Counted from the first letter of the stretch, positions 7,772 to 15,772 are shown. The stretch: DNA of 64,000 nucleotides from Gracilibacillus caseinilyticus (GCF_022919115.1 NZ_CP095072.1:310001-374000); one strand, 5' to 3'. A program made the numbers and translations. The notes: generated by a model not told the origin, from the letters alone.

Positions 7772-7806
7772 AATATACCGTTTCTATTGTACTATATCTA
7801 TTGTAC
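7772..7806 (-). promoter_or_regulatory. Promoter region of the PHP-SMC gene with direct repeats
   Basis: On the minus strand GTACAATAGA occurs twice (7797-7806 and 7783-7792) at a 14-bp spacing, immediately upstream of a possible -10 TATATT (7772-7777). The repeats cover where a -35 would be, suggesting a regulator binds here. The regulator is unknown. Confidence 0.4.
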
Positions 7807-7858
7807 CTTTATAAAAACAAATTATCTCCGAACACATTCTTTGAAATGCAATAAATTA

Positions 7859-7897
7859 GGGTGCGTGAAAAAGCAATTTAAGCTTTTTCACGCACCC
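7859..7897. terminator. Strong hairpin between the two cargo genes
   Basis: A perfect 16-bp stem (7859-7874 with 7882-7897, GGGTGCGTGAAAAAGC) and 7-nt loop. Tails are moderately T-rich on both strands. It should separate transcription of the 225-aa gene from the PHP-SMC gene. Confidence 0.75.
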
Positions 7898-7940
7898 ATT
7901 TTATGCTTATATCAAATTAAATTGGCGTATATTATAACCT

Positions 7941-8618
7941 TCAGGTTAAATAATAGTCTGTTTTAGGCCTTTCCATAAAAGAATGTATGTTAACTAGTAC
8001 ACCTTGTTCGTCATATTCTGGTGTTCCATAATAATTATCTACTATTTTAAACGCTTCGTTTTCTATTTTTTCTGTATCAATAAAATCCTCAAGAATTTTT
8101 GCTCTATCTAAATAGAATGTCTGATTTATTTGAGTATCTCCGAAAGTTACTGTGAAGTATTTTTCAATTACTTCATCTATTAACTGATTCATTGTCATCT
8201 CAATTAATTCACCTAGAGATTCACTGTTACTTTTATTTCGGAGATCCTCTTGTACATTTTTATACTTCTTTGAAACTCTCTTACTTGATAAAGATGAAAT
8301 ACTTTCCCAATGTTCAAATAATGGAACAGTATTTCTTATATACGCCTTATGAAGGTTTTTTTGTACTCTATTATTCTTAATCAATTTTTGAATATCACTT
8401 TTGAACCACTCGTTTTGATATTGATTAACCTTCTTACTTTTAATTTGTCCAGAATGTGTTTCATTATATTCTCTAAGCCAATTATTAAATGTTTGTCGAC
8501 TAATTACATCATCTCGTTCATCGGTGGTTTTATCTGTATTATCTAATCCCTTAAAACCCACTTCTTCATTAAACATCGTAAGTATATCAAATATATCTAC
8601 TTTATCCTGATTGCTCAT
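7941..8618 (-). CDS. Unknown element cargo protein
   Basis: A 225-residue, charged, soluble protein with no signal peptide or membrane segment. I do not recognise the family. Residues about 30-50 (ISRQTFNNWLREYNET) look like a helix-turn-helix recognition helix, so a regulatory role is possible. The C-terminal half is acidic with helices and FGDTQINQTFYLD. ATG 8618 is preferred to ATG 8627 because GGAAGGG sits 10 nt before 8618 and abuts 8627. A TATAAT (8656-8661, minus strand) lies upstream. It shares orientation with the PHP-SMC gene but is separated by a strong hairpin, so they are probably independent transcripts. Confidence 0.65.
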   Translation of the reverse strand: MSNQDKVDIFDILTMFNEEVGFKGLDNTDKTTDERDDVISRQTFNNWLREYNETHSGQIKSKKVNQYQNEWFKSDIQKLIKNNRVQKNLHKAYIRNTVPLFEHWESISSLSSKRVSKKYKNVQEDLRNKSNSESLGELIEMTMNQLIDEVIEKYFTVTFGDTQINQTFYLDRAKILEDFIDTEKIENEAFKIVDNYYGTPEYDEQGVLVNIHSFMERPKTDYYLT

Positions 8619-8823
8619 CCAAATCATTCCCTTCCATTAGATCCCATATTTATTATAACACTTTATTTGTACAGAACGTTGTGAATGTGAAATACAACCA
8701 AATCAAGCAATAAATCTATTGAATATCATTATTTATCATTGTCGCTGTGGTAAAGTTCAATCAAGGAAGAAAAGAAAAAAGCAGTTCTTCCATAAAATTT
8801 GTACAGAGGAGATGAGTTTGCGT

Positions 8824-9174
8824 ATGAAGAAGCTGAGAGAGTTTAACAAGTTTGATTGTGAAGCGTTTTTCAAGGATAAGGATGTAAGGGTGATGGCGCA
8901 CGAGCCTTGGTTTGGTTATGAAAATGGAGAAAGAACGGAACAGTTAGGAACAAAGTACAAGTGTGTGGTTGCAACAGACAGAACTGAATACAAAGGTAAA
9001 GACGTATCACCAGATTTAAATGCTGGAGAACAAATTGATGTAAAAGTATCACAACAGCCTAAGAAGTATAAGAAGTTTAGCAAGATCACTTTTGTAAATC
9101 CAACCGCTTCCGTTTATGGCACGTTCCAATCCGAATTAAGCGTACAAGCTGATGACGTTGACATTCAACCATAA
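8824..9174 (+). CDS. Conserved element protein upstream of the coupling ATPase
   Basis: About 116 residues, starting MKKLREFNKFDCEAFFKDKDVRV. The beta-rich body (KYKCVVATDRTEYKG ... KKYKKFSKITFVNPTASVYG) and its place just ahead of the FtsK/TcpA-like gene recall the YdcP/DUF961 and Orf22-23 proteins of Tn916/ICEBs1-type elements. I cannot name the family firmly. Starts are ambiguous: GAGGAG (8806-8811) could serve TTG 8818 or ATG 8824; the in-frame ATG at 8812 is too close. Likely first gene of the element's maintenance operon. Confidence 0.6.
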   Translation: MKKLREFNKFDCEAFFKDKDVRVMAHEPWFGYENGERTEQLGTKYKCVVATDRTEYKGKDVSPDLNAGEQIDVKVSQQPKKYKKFSKITFVNPTASVYGTFQSELSVQADDVDIQP

Positions 9175-9184
9175 TTAATAGCTT

Positions 9185-9203
9185 AGGGGGCAATGAGCCC
9201 CCT
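9185..9203 (+). terminator. GC-rich hairpin after the conserved element protein
   Basis: AGGGGGC (9185-9191) pairs with GCCCCCT (9197-9203), 5-nt loop, weak T tail. It may attenuate transcription into the coupling gene. A second small hairpin CCGCC/GGCGG follows at 9237-9259. Confidence 0.45.
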
Positions 9204-9287
9204 TCATCTTATCAATTTACTCTTTAATAGCTGTGACCGCCGAAGCAGAGCGAAGGCGGAATAAAAGTATGCGGGGAGTGAAATTAC

Positions 9288-10592
9288 ATGAAAAAGAAAA
9301 CATATAGGATGCAACGCGGCATTTTCTCGTTTTCAATCATAATCATTTCCCTAATCTTTTGGCTGTTTTTTAATAAATACTATCCATTATTGATTGAGCG
9401 AATTACAGTCATCCAATTGCCGAACATTGAATCGAAAATTTTCTTAGTACTTGCTGGATCAGTAACGTGCTGCTTATTTATTTGCTGGGGAATTCGTAAT
9501 AAATGCTGGAAAGGTCTGTCTTTTGCCATCAGCTATTACTCAATAACTAAAAGGTTAAGAAGGCAAATAAAAGATGCACGTTTTGAGGATGAACGGGAAT
9601 TTGACAACCGTTTAGTGAGATTACCAAAGATAAAGATTGTATTCGATGATAATCGAATTAGGACAACTGGAAAAGTGCTAATACAGAATTCTATTAACTT
9701 TGATAAAAAGCTTGAGGATATGCGAATTGATGCAGCATTAAAAGGATTCGTTAGTGAACGTCAATATTTATCACAAGATCGTGATTGGTATGTGTACGAG
9801 TTCTATTCTATTGGAGCGCAGAAACAACTTGAGATTAAGTCAGCAGAGAAATTGATTGAATGGTCAAACAAGACATCAGACGATTATGCCTTACGCTTAG
9901 ATGAACGTGCAACTGTACCGTTTCATCATATGGGGTTAGTCGGGCAAACAGGTAGTGGTAAATCGTTTTTTATCCAAATGCTAGTTGAACAAGTACTTTC
10001 AAAAAAGGTAGATCATGAGTTATTCATTATTGATCCGAAGCGCACAGACGTTTACCAAATGGCTAAATTCACAATAGGTATTGATCGTACTGCCGATAAA
10101 ACCAACTCTATTAATTTGATCAAACAATTTCATGACCGAATGAAAAAACGACAAAATGAGTTACAGGAGTATTTCAAATCAAACCGTAACAAAACTTACA
10201 AGGATGCTGGCTTACCCGCCTTATTCATGCTTATTGATGAGTTCGGTGCCTTAAGAGAGTCATGGAAGACTCTAGCAAAAAAGGAACGTGATGAAGTCGA
10301 TAGCATACTGTCTGACGTTGCTTTCATGGGCCGTCAACTAGGGTGTATTCTATGGGTCGCTACGCAACAAATGAATGCACAGACGATGCCCACAGCGATT
10401 AGAGAACAGCTCGTTTTAAAGATTGCTTTAGGTGATAGTGATGAGCAAACATATAGAACTCTGTTTTCTTCTGGTGTAGAGATACCGCCAGTTCTGTTTA
10501 CTGCTGGTCAAGGAATTTATAGCTATCCAGGATTAGCGGGCACGGAAAAACCACGGTTGTTGACAGTGCCATACTGTAGCTTTTTGAATTAG
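9288..10592 (+). CDS. FtsK/SpoIIIE-type coupling ATPase (TcpA-like)
   Basis: A 434-residue protein with two N-terminal membrane segments (about 11-28 and 51-68) and a cytoplasmic FtsK/SpoIIIE motor: Walker A GQTGSGKS (219-226), IIDPKRTD, and Walker B LFMLIDEFGAL. In MOBT elements such as Tn916 and ICEBs1 this protein brings the relaxase-DNA complex to the conjugation channel and may also help replication. It lies immediately before the structured region and the relaxase, the conserved orf21-oriT-orf20 order. GGGGAGTG precedes the ATG. It appears intact. Confidence 0.88.
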   Translation: MKKKTYRMQRGIFSFSIIIISLIFWLFFNKYYPLLIERITVIQLPNIESKIFLVLAGSVTCCLFICWGIRNKCWKGLSFAISYYSITKRLRRQIKDARFEDEREFDNRLVRLPKIKIVFDDNRIRTTGKVLIQNSINFDKKLEDMRIDAALKGFVSERQYLSQDRDWYVYEFYSIGAQKQLEIKSAEKLIEWSNKTSDDYALRLDERATVPFHHMGLVGQTGSGKSFFIQMLVEQVLSKKVDHELFIIDPKRTDVYQMAKFTIGIDRTADKTNSINLIKQFHDRMKKRQNELQEYFKSNRNKTYKDAGLPALFMLIDEFGALRESWKTLAKKERDEVDSILSDVAFMGRQLGCILWVATQQMNAQTMPTAIREQLVLKIALGDSDEQTYRTLFSSGVEIPPVLFTAGQGIYSYPGLAGTEKPRLLTVPYCSFLN

Positions 10593-10819
10593 GGAACCTA
10601 GTTTTTCCTTAAGGAATGCCGGCACAGAGAGTGGAAGGGGACCCGCCGTTTAGGCGGGGAAGGTTCCGCTCCGTGCTTTACAACCTTTAGGAGAGCTGGG
10701 GTGCAGGTAATCACCCCAGCTCCAGTTAGGAGCAAAAACCATAACCAAGCCTGTCCTAATAGGCTATGAACCTTATAAAACTATTCCGAAAGTTTTATAT
10801 ATTAAGGAGTGAAAAGTAC
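10593..10819 (+). other. Structured non-coding region, candidate oriT / replication origin
   Basis: Between the coupling gene and the relaxase, where Tn916-type elements keep oriT. A composite hairpin spans about 10622-10677 (inner CCCGCC/GGCGGG at 10642-10647 and 10653-10658; outer GTGGAA/TTCCGC and GCAC/GTGC). A second perfect 11-bp hairpin, GAGCTGGGGTG/CACCCCAGCTC, is at 10693-10703 and 10712-10722. A small GCCT/AGGC follows near 10748-10763. The local GC content is well above the surroundings. No nick site was identified by homology. Confidence 0.5.
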
Positions 10820-11995
10820 ATGATAAAACCAGACATTGATCAATTTACACTCGTGCTACAAACAACGGATGTATTCGACTTTGATGAATGGCGTGAATGG
10901 GTTGCAAAAAACATAGTTAGTACATTCTTAATAAACTCTAAAATGCATATGCTATTCGACGAATTAGGTGAATCCGACACTAAACTGCCAGAAGGCTACA
11001 CTGTAGGCTATTCACTAATTAATGCACCTTTTTACTTTTGCATCGCATACCATGAAGCATTTTCTAAAATGGGCGTGATTGTTAAATTCAGTGCATACGC
11101 ATGGCACGAGTATCGAAAGCGATATGCGGAGAATTTTAATGAGCCAATTCATTTACACAACTTCTTCCAATTGATTGAATCAGATGACTATGAGTTTAGA
11201 CTTTCACGAATCGACATGTACTGTGACTTTTTAAATGAGAACATTGACATTGCTAAATTAAAACGTTCCATAGAGGATGGAAGGACTGAATTGCGTTATG
11301 GGAAATATTAATAAAAGCTATCTCCAAAAAGTTATTGAAGATAACAAAGAAAAACCTTATAAGAAGAACAACTCAAAATTGTCCGATGTATCCAAAGACT
11401 TTCAAGCACAAACTTTGTATATAGGTGCAAAAGGGCGAAACACTAAAGTCCATTTACGTATTTATGATAAAAAAGAGGAACAACTATCATGAAGCATATG
11501 CGCCATATTGCCAAACAAGTAGATGACTGGACACGTGTCGAAGCAGAATTTTCTGGTGAATACGCACATCAATTAACAAATGTAATTAAAGAATGTAACT
11601 GCGATGAAGAATTGAAAAATATCATTATTAGTTCTCTAATTGATCGCTATATGTTCTTTTATACTAATTCTAATCGACCTCATAAGATAACTAGATTGAT
11701 GCTTGATTTGCTAGATAAAAAGGATTTCCATTTTGAGTCACCATCTCCACGTAACAATCTGTTAGAACAATCAATAGACCATTTAATTAAAGGTTCTGGC
11801 CTTCTCCCCACATTGTGGAAAGTTCAACAAATATGGGGCAATAATACAGCGCAAGAATTAATAGAGTTTTTGTACACCCAATATTATGAGGGGTTTGAGC
11901 CTAACGATGATCATATCTCGTGGATAAATAAATATAAACCATATTATTTAACTCAAGGAATGCCTTGGGGAAAGGATGATACACATGCGAATTAA
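10820..11995 (+). pseudogene. Rep_trans/MOBT-type relaxase or replication initiator, broken by two frameshifts
   Basis: Three consecutive frames give pieces of one about 390-residue protein: 10820-11311 (ends RTELRYGKY, stop), 11277-11492 (contains DFQAQTLYIGAKGRNTKV), and 11489-11995 (DDWTRVEAEFSGEYA). The third is in the same frame as the first and the second is shifted, so there are two compensating indels, near 11295-11305 and 11480-11492. QTLYIGAKGRN-KVHLRIYDKK and DWTRVEAEF are typical of Rep_trans (PF02486) proteins, which nick oriT in MOBT elements. AAGGAGTG precedes ATG 10820. Sequencing error or programmed frameshifting cannot be excluded, but no slippery sequence stands out. Confidence 0.75.
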
Positions 11996-12203
11996 CCATA
12001 TTTCACACCATTTAAAAGAGCTTAAAGCAAACATGGACACTATTGAGGCATACATTTATGCGAATCTAGGACGAGTTGATAATTTCACACTGTCCGACGA
12101 TGAGTTATTTAATAAGGTAAATTACCAGTTCAGGCTGTTCAAAGCCCGTTACACAAATCTACAGCTTGAATTAGATAACGAAAGGAAAAGGGGATCCAAA
12201 TAA
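11985..12203 (+). CDS. Small helical element protein
   Basis: A 72-residue, mostly helical charged protein (MRINHISHHLKELK ... LELDNERKR). Its start overlaps the end of the relaxase gene by 11 nt, suggesting coupled translation. AAAGG precedes ATG 11985. Unknown function; small coiled-coil proteins in this position are common in mobilizable elements. Confidence 0.6.
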   Translation: MRINHISHHLKELKANMDTIEAYIYANLGRVDNFTLSDDELFNKVNYQFRLFKARYTNLQLELDNERKRGSK

Positions 12204-12349
12204 AGGAAACCTCTCTAATTTGACAGAGGTTCAAGAGCTTCCCCACCTTAAAAATAATGCATTATACATTCTGGAGTACCCAAAATTGATACCGCAATAT
12301 ATTCATCAATGAAAATATGGATGTATAAAACCAAGGAGTGAAATAGGCA

Positions 12350-12589
12350 ATGCAACCAGGTGAGCATGATATTTTAAAAACGATCAAAGAACAATTCGAA
12401 AAATACTTCAATTATATAAACGAGCAACAGGAATGGCTTGACCTGAAATCTGCCGCAAAATACGCAAACGTATCCTATAACACATTTATTAAATTCCGCA
12501 CATTGGGTTTGAAAGTTGCTGAAATTGACGGTATTAAAAGAGTGAAAAAATCGGAGATCGACCGTTTCTTACAAGAGCAAAGCTATTAG
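12350..12589 (+). CDS. Excisionase-type helix-turn-helix protein (Xis)
   Basis: A 79-residue protein. The C-terminal half (residues about 28-75: WLDLKSAAKYANVSYNTF ... GIKRVKKSEIDRFL) is an excisionase/MerR-like winged helix domain. Such proteins direct the integrase toward excision. The gene sits directly upstream of the integrase, as usual. AAGGAGTG precedes the ATG. A strong hairpin separates it from int, so int probably also has its own promoter. Confidence 0.82.
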   Translation: MQPGEHDILKTIKEQFEKYFNYINEQQEWLDLKSAAKYANVSYNTFIKFRTLGLKVAEIDGIKRVKKSEIDRFLQEQSY

Positions 12590-12597
12590 AAAATTGT

Positions 12598-12650
12598 GGG
12601 TTTACCTTACAACTTAGGTATAATAATTGTGAGGTAAACCCTCTTTTTAT
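12598..12650 (+). terminator. Terminator between xis and int, with a TATAAT inside the loop
   Basis: A 15-bp stem (12598-12612 with 12627-12641, one wobble), then TCTTTTTAT. The loop contains TAGGTATAATAA, including a perfect -10 hexamer, so the same DNA could terminate xis and start int transcription. Confidence 0.75.
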
Positions 12651-12686
12651 CATTTGCCCCCGCAATTGATTTTAGGAGGTTACTCA

Positions 12687-13829
12687 ATGATCAAAAAATA
12701 TACCTTAAAAAACGGGAAGGTAAGGTATCAATTTCAAATTTATATTGGTACAGATGATTCAACTCAAAAACAAATGCGGACGACAAGAAGGGGCTTTAAA
12801 ACCAAAAAAGAAGCAGAGCTTGCATTGGCAAGACTTAAGTTGCAGGTTAACAATGGGGAATATCGTAAAGAGCGTGCTGACACATTTAAGGAAGTTTATG
12901 AGTTGTGGTTACCTCAATATGAGAATACCGTTGAACAAAGCACATTTGTAAAAACAGTTAGCTTATTTGAACACCATATACTTCCAAGTATTGGGGATTA
13001 TAAAATCAAAAAAATTACCATTGATAGGTGTCAAAAAGCTGTCAACGATTGGGCGGAAAAAATCAAAAACATCAGCAAAGTTAAGGCATATACATCGCGA
13101 GTATTTAACTTCGCTATAAAACGTGATTATATTCAAAAAAACCCATTTGATATAGTTGAAGTCCCAAGAAAAAAGAATAAACAACCGGATGAAACAGACG
13201 AGAAGAACTTCTACACACGGGAACAGCTTATTGAATTTCTTTCATGCCTTGAAAACGAAACAAACGTCAAAGCACACGTATTTTTCCGTTTACTCGCATT
13301 TAGTGGAATGAGAAAAGGGGAGGCCTTTGCGCTTACCTGGAATGACATAAGATTTAATACTAATGAAATAAGGATAAATAAAGCCATTTCTCGGGGACAA
13401 GCCAATAAACTTTACGTTAAGACAACAAAAACGAATGAAGCGAGATCGATTAAGATGGATGAAAAAACAATGGACGTATTAAAGAAGTGGAAAAAGAAAC
13501 AGAAAGATGAATATTTTAAACTAGGTTTCGATACCTCTGAGCCAACTCAACTTGTTTTCAGCAATAAAGAGAATGAACTACTACAACCTAACAAAACTCG
13601 TGATTGGATTATATACGTGCAAGAGAAGTACCATTTAATGAGAGTAACGACACATGGTTTACGGCATACGCATTGCTCACTGTTATTTGAAGCTGGTGCT
13701 ACTTTAAAAGAAGTACAAGATCGACTTGGGCATAGTGACATAAAAACCACTATGAATATATACACACACGTTACTGACAAAGCCCAAGAACAGGCAATAC
13801 AAAAATTTTCAAGCTATATAGATTTATAA
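12687..13829 (+). CDS. int: Site-specific tyrosine integrase
   Basis: A 380-residue phage/ICE-type tyrosine recombinase. It has an N-terminal arm-binding domain (about 1-55, YTLKNGKVRYQFQ), a SAM-like core-binding domain (65-165), and a catalytic domain with R209 (SGMRKGE), HGLR (H323, R326), GHS (H349) and nucleophile Y359 (NIYTH). All catalytic residues are present. AGGAGG before ATG 12687 selects this start over 12654. It recombines the tRNA-Ala 3' end (attB) with attP; duplicated TTGACTACG arm sites lie at both element ends. Confidence 0.96.
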   Translation: MIKKYTLKNGKVRYQFQIYIGTDDSTQKQMRTTRRGFKTKKEAELALARLKLQVNNGEYRKERADTFKEVYELWLPQYENTVEQSTFVKTVSLFEHHILPSIGDYKIKKITIDRCQKAVNDWAEKIKNISKVKAYTSRVFNFAIKRDYIQKNPFDIVEVPRKKNKQPDETDEKNFYTREQLIEFLSCLENETNVKAHVFFRLLAFSGMRKGEAFALTWNDIRFNTNEIRINKAISRGQANKLYVKTTKTNEARSIKMDEKTMDVLKKWKKKQKDEYFKLGFDTSEPTQLVFSNKENELLQPNKTRDWIIYVQEKYHLMRVTTHGLRHTHCSLLFEAGATLKEVQDRLGHSDIKTTMNIYTHVTDKAQEQAIQKFSSYIDL

Positions 13830-13843
13830 AAAATGACATCAAA

Positions 13844-13864
13844 TTGACTACGTTTTTGACTACG
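13844..13864. repeat. Integrase arm-type site pair, integrase end
   Basis: TTGACTACG at 13844-13852 and 13856-13864, in the same orientation and 12-bp phase as 5044/5056. The core att repeat is 102 bp further on. Confidence 0.75.
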
Positions 13865-13901
13865 CTTAAATGAAATTTGATGAAATCCACTGAAATAAAA
13901 A

Positions 13902-13940
13902 AAGTGTCAAAAACTTGTTATACCAAGCTTTTTGACACTT
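13902..13940. terminator. Element-borne bidirectional terminator facing the tRNA gene
   Basis: AAGTGTCAAAAA (13902-13913) pairs with TTTTTGACACTT (13929-13940), with an inner CTTG/CAAG. On the minus strand it is followed by TTTTTTTATTT. It can end int transcription and supplies the interrupted tRNA-Ala gene with a new terminator. Confidence 0.8.
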
Positions 13941-13965
13941 CATGAAAATGATTGAACTTGCAAAG

Positions 13966-14038
13966 TGGAGCATAGCGGGCTCGAACCGCTGACCCTCGCG
14001 CTGCCAGCACGATGCTCTCCCAACTGAGCTAATGCCCC
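13966..14038 (-). tRNA. tRNA-Ala (anticodon GGC)
   Basis: Read on the minus strand, 73 nt fold as a cloverleaf: acceptor GGGGCAT/ATGCTCC, D arm GCTCAGTTGGGAGAGC, anticodon stem TCGTG/CGCGA with loop CTGGCAG (GGC, alanine), T arm AGCGG-TTCGAGC-CCGCT and discriminator A. CCA is not encoded. Its 3' 21 bp are the att core of the element, whose insertion restored a complete tRNA. Confidence 0.95.
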
Positions 14039-14090
14039 AAGATTCATTACTTCTATTATTAGAAAAATTTGTCCATTCGTCAACCCTTTT

Positions 14091-14870
14091 TTATTCGCCA
14101 ATTTCTTTCCTTTGCAGCATAATGTTTGATACTAATATTAGCAGAACAGTGAGTAATAATGTAACGCTTGCTCCTCCCCACAATGCATCTGGTACTTTTC
14201 CTTCAGACAAAAACGTAGTAATGTGCTGACTGATACTATTTGGAAACCATGGTAATTGATGCGAGAAAATTTGATTAAACCCTGACATTAACATAATCGT
14301 ACCTACTGTTAATGTTAATACCAAGCCAGGATTGATAACGACTGTATTGTAAAAAATCGTTAACGACACGACAAAAATCAGCCAAATAAAATAAAAGAAA
14401 AAGAGTCCGATAAATTCACTAACAGCAAGATCACCAAATAATAAATAGACATAATACCAGCTTGTAAGCATTCCTAATAAAAATGAGGTGAACACTAATA
14501 ATAGCTTAGCGGCCCACTTCGCCGTTATATACGTTAGATAACGAACCGGTTTTACTAAGACCAGTTGTGCTACACCACTTTTTCGTTCACCTGCGATCAC
14601 TGCCATCGAAATAGCCACCACAACCAATACACCCAGACTACTAAGTTCTGCTAAACTTAGCATAATCGCTTCTCCCGGTTGCAAGTCTGGTGCAGGAATA
14701 ACCGTTCCTTCTGGCAAACCGCCTACAGAATCGAGGATAACCGGCATGTAATAAGTAGTCAGCGGATCCATTACACATAAAACGATAAAAACGAGAGGCA
14801 CCCAAACCCATTTATAATTGCGCCAGTCTTCGATTAATTCTTTTTGAAAAATCATAATCCATTGCATCAA
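14091..14870 (-). CDS. ABC exporter permease, YxlG-like
   Basis: A 259-residue integral membrane protein with about six segments, of the ABC-2 permease type. An N-terminal amphipathic stretch (MMQWIMIFQKELIEDWRNYKW) precedes the first span. The start overlaps the upstream ATPase gene by 4 nt. Together with the ATPase and the small PLDc_N protein the set matches YxlE-YxlF-YxlG of the B. subtilis sigY operon. No sigma factor gene is present here. Substrate unknown; families of this kind export antimicrobials or act in stress resistance. Confidence 0.8.
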   Translation of the reverse strand: MMQWIMIFQKELIEDWRNYKWVWVPLVFIVLCVMDPLTTYYMPVILDSVGGLPEGTVIPAPDLQPGEAIMLSLAELSSLGVLVVVAISMAVIAGERKSGVAQLVLVKPVRYLTYITAKWAAKLLLVFTSFLLGMLTSWYYVYLLFGDLAVSEFIGLFFFYFIWLIFVVSLTIFYNTVVINPGLVLTLTVGTIMLMSGFNQIFSHQLPWFPNSISQHITTFLSEGKVPDALWGGASVTLLLTVLLILVSNIMLQRKEIGE

Positions 14871-15772
14871 TGCATCACCACTTTCACAAATAAATCTTCC
14901 AGCGTGGTTTTACTAAACGCGAGCTTCTCTATTGGCCAATCTTCTGCGACTACATAAGATAATATTTCTTTTCGTGCCAGTTCGACGTCGTTGGCAGTTA
15001 GATGAATCTCACCCTTCTGTTCCTGAATCAGCTCCACAACTGCTAATTGCTTGAGCTTCTCTATATATGCTGCATGATTGCCTTTAAACGCCAACTCTAA
15101 TTTAGTGGTTTGATGTTCTGTTCGTAAGGAAGCAATTGAACCCGCCAAGACGATACCACCATCGTGCATCATCAACACATCATCACAGATTTCTTCCGCA
15201 TCACCAAGAATATGCGTAGAGAACAGGATCGTTGTCTGCTCTTTTAACTCTTCCATCAACGTCAAAATTTCCCGACGTCCAAGTGGGTCTAAAGATGATA
15301 CCGGCTCATCCAGCATCAGTATTTGTGGCTTGTGAATCATCGCTTGTGCAATGCCAAGCCGCTGCTTCATCCCACCAGAGTATTTGCCAATGCGATAATT
15401 GGCGGCTGCTTCAATCCCAACTTTGTCAAGCAGTTGCAGTGCTCTTTGTTCTGTTTCTTTTTTCGTTAAGTTGGCTAATCGTCCAACATATACTAAAAAC
15501 TCCTTACCTGACATCCATGGATGAAAGACCGGATACTGTGGGAGATAGCCGATATAACTGCGAATATCATGCTGGTCCGAACCAGGGAATCGAATCGATC
15601 CTGCAGTTGGTTTCAACAAGCCTGACAGCATCTTCAATGTCGTCGTTTTTCCTGCACCATTTGGGCCGAGTAATGCAACACATTTGCCTGTATCAAGTTG
15701 GAAATCAATTCCTTTTACAACTTTCTTGCCTTTAAAGGATTTCGTGAGTTGCTGTACTTCCATCACAGCCAT
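14867..15772 (-). CDS. ABC transporter ATP-binding protein, YxlF-like
   Basis: A 301-residue ATPase with Walker A GPNGAGKTT (36-44), Q-loop LPQY, signature YSGGMKQR, Walker B ILMLDEPVSSLD and H-loop STH. The C-terminal third matches the CcmA/DrrA-like exporters. The ATG directly follows the stop of the upstream small gene, and the end overlaps the permease by 4 nt: a tight three-gene operon. Confidence 0.93.
   Translation of the reverse strand: MAVMEVQQLTKSFKGKKVVKGIDFQLDTGKCVALLGPNGAGKTTTLKMLSGLLKPTAGSIRFPGSDQHDIRSYIGYLPQYPVFHPWMSGKEFLVYVGRLANLTKKETEQRALQLLDKVGIEAAANYRIGKYSGGMKQRLGIAQAMIHKPQILMLDEPVSSLDPLGRREILTLMEELKEQTTILFSTHILGDAEEICDDVLMMHDGGIVLAGSIASLRTEHQTTKLELAFKGNHAAYIEKLKQLAVVELIQEQKGEIHLTANDVELARKEILSYVVAEDWPIEKLAFSKTTLEDLFVKVVMH

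Larger units (their letters stand above)
4970..13986. mobile_element. Integrative mobilizable-type element in tRNA-Ala(GGC)
   Basis: A 9.0-kb element bounded by 21-bp direct repeats (4970-4990 and 13966-13986) that equal the 3' end of the tRNA-Ala gene. Order: att, divergent cargo (PHP-SMC ATPase and unknown protein, minus strand), then a plus-strand set of a conserved small element protein, FtsK/TcpA-like ATPase, Rep_trans/MOBT-type relaxase, small protein, Xis-like protein and tyrosine integrase, att. No type IV secretion genes are present, so it would need a helper. The relaxase frame is broken twice, so transfer is probably lost while integrase and Xis look intact. Confidence 0.9.

Noticed and set aside
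8719..8823. Long N terminus of the conserved element protein
   Set aside because: Basic low-complexity sequence upstream of the GAGGAG site; not consistent with the compact domain that follows.
11277..11492. Separate 71-aa gene between the relaxase pieces
   Set aside because: Its sequence (TLYIGAKGRNTKVHLRIYDKK) is the middle of the Rep_trans domain, so it is a frameshifted part of one gene.
15232..15735. 167-codon plus-strand frame
   Set aside because: Shadow of the YxlF-like ATPase gene on the other strand; composition is not protein-like and no start signals are present.
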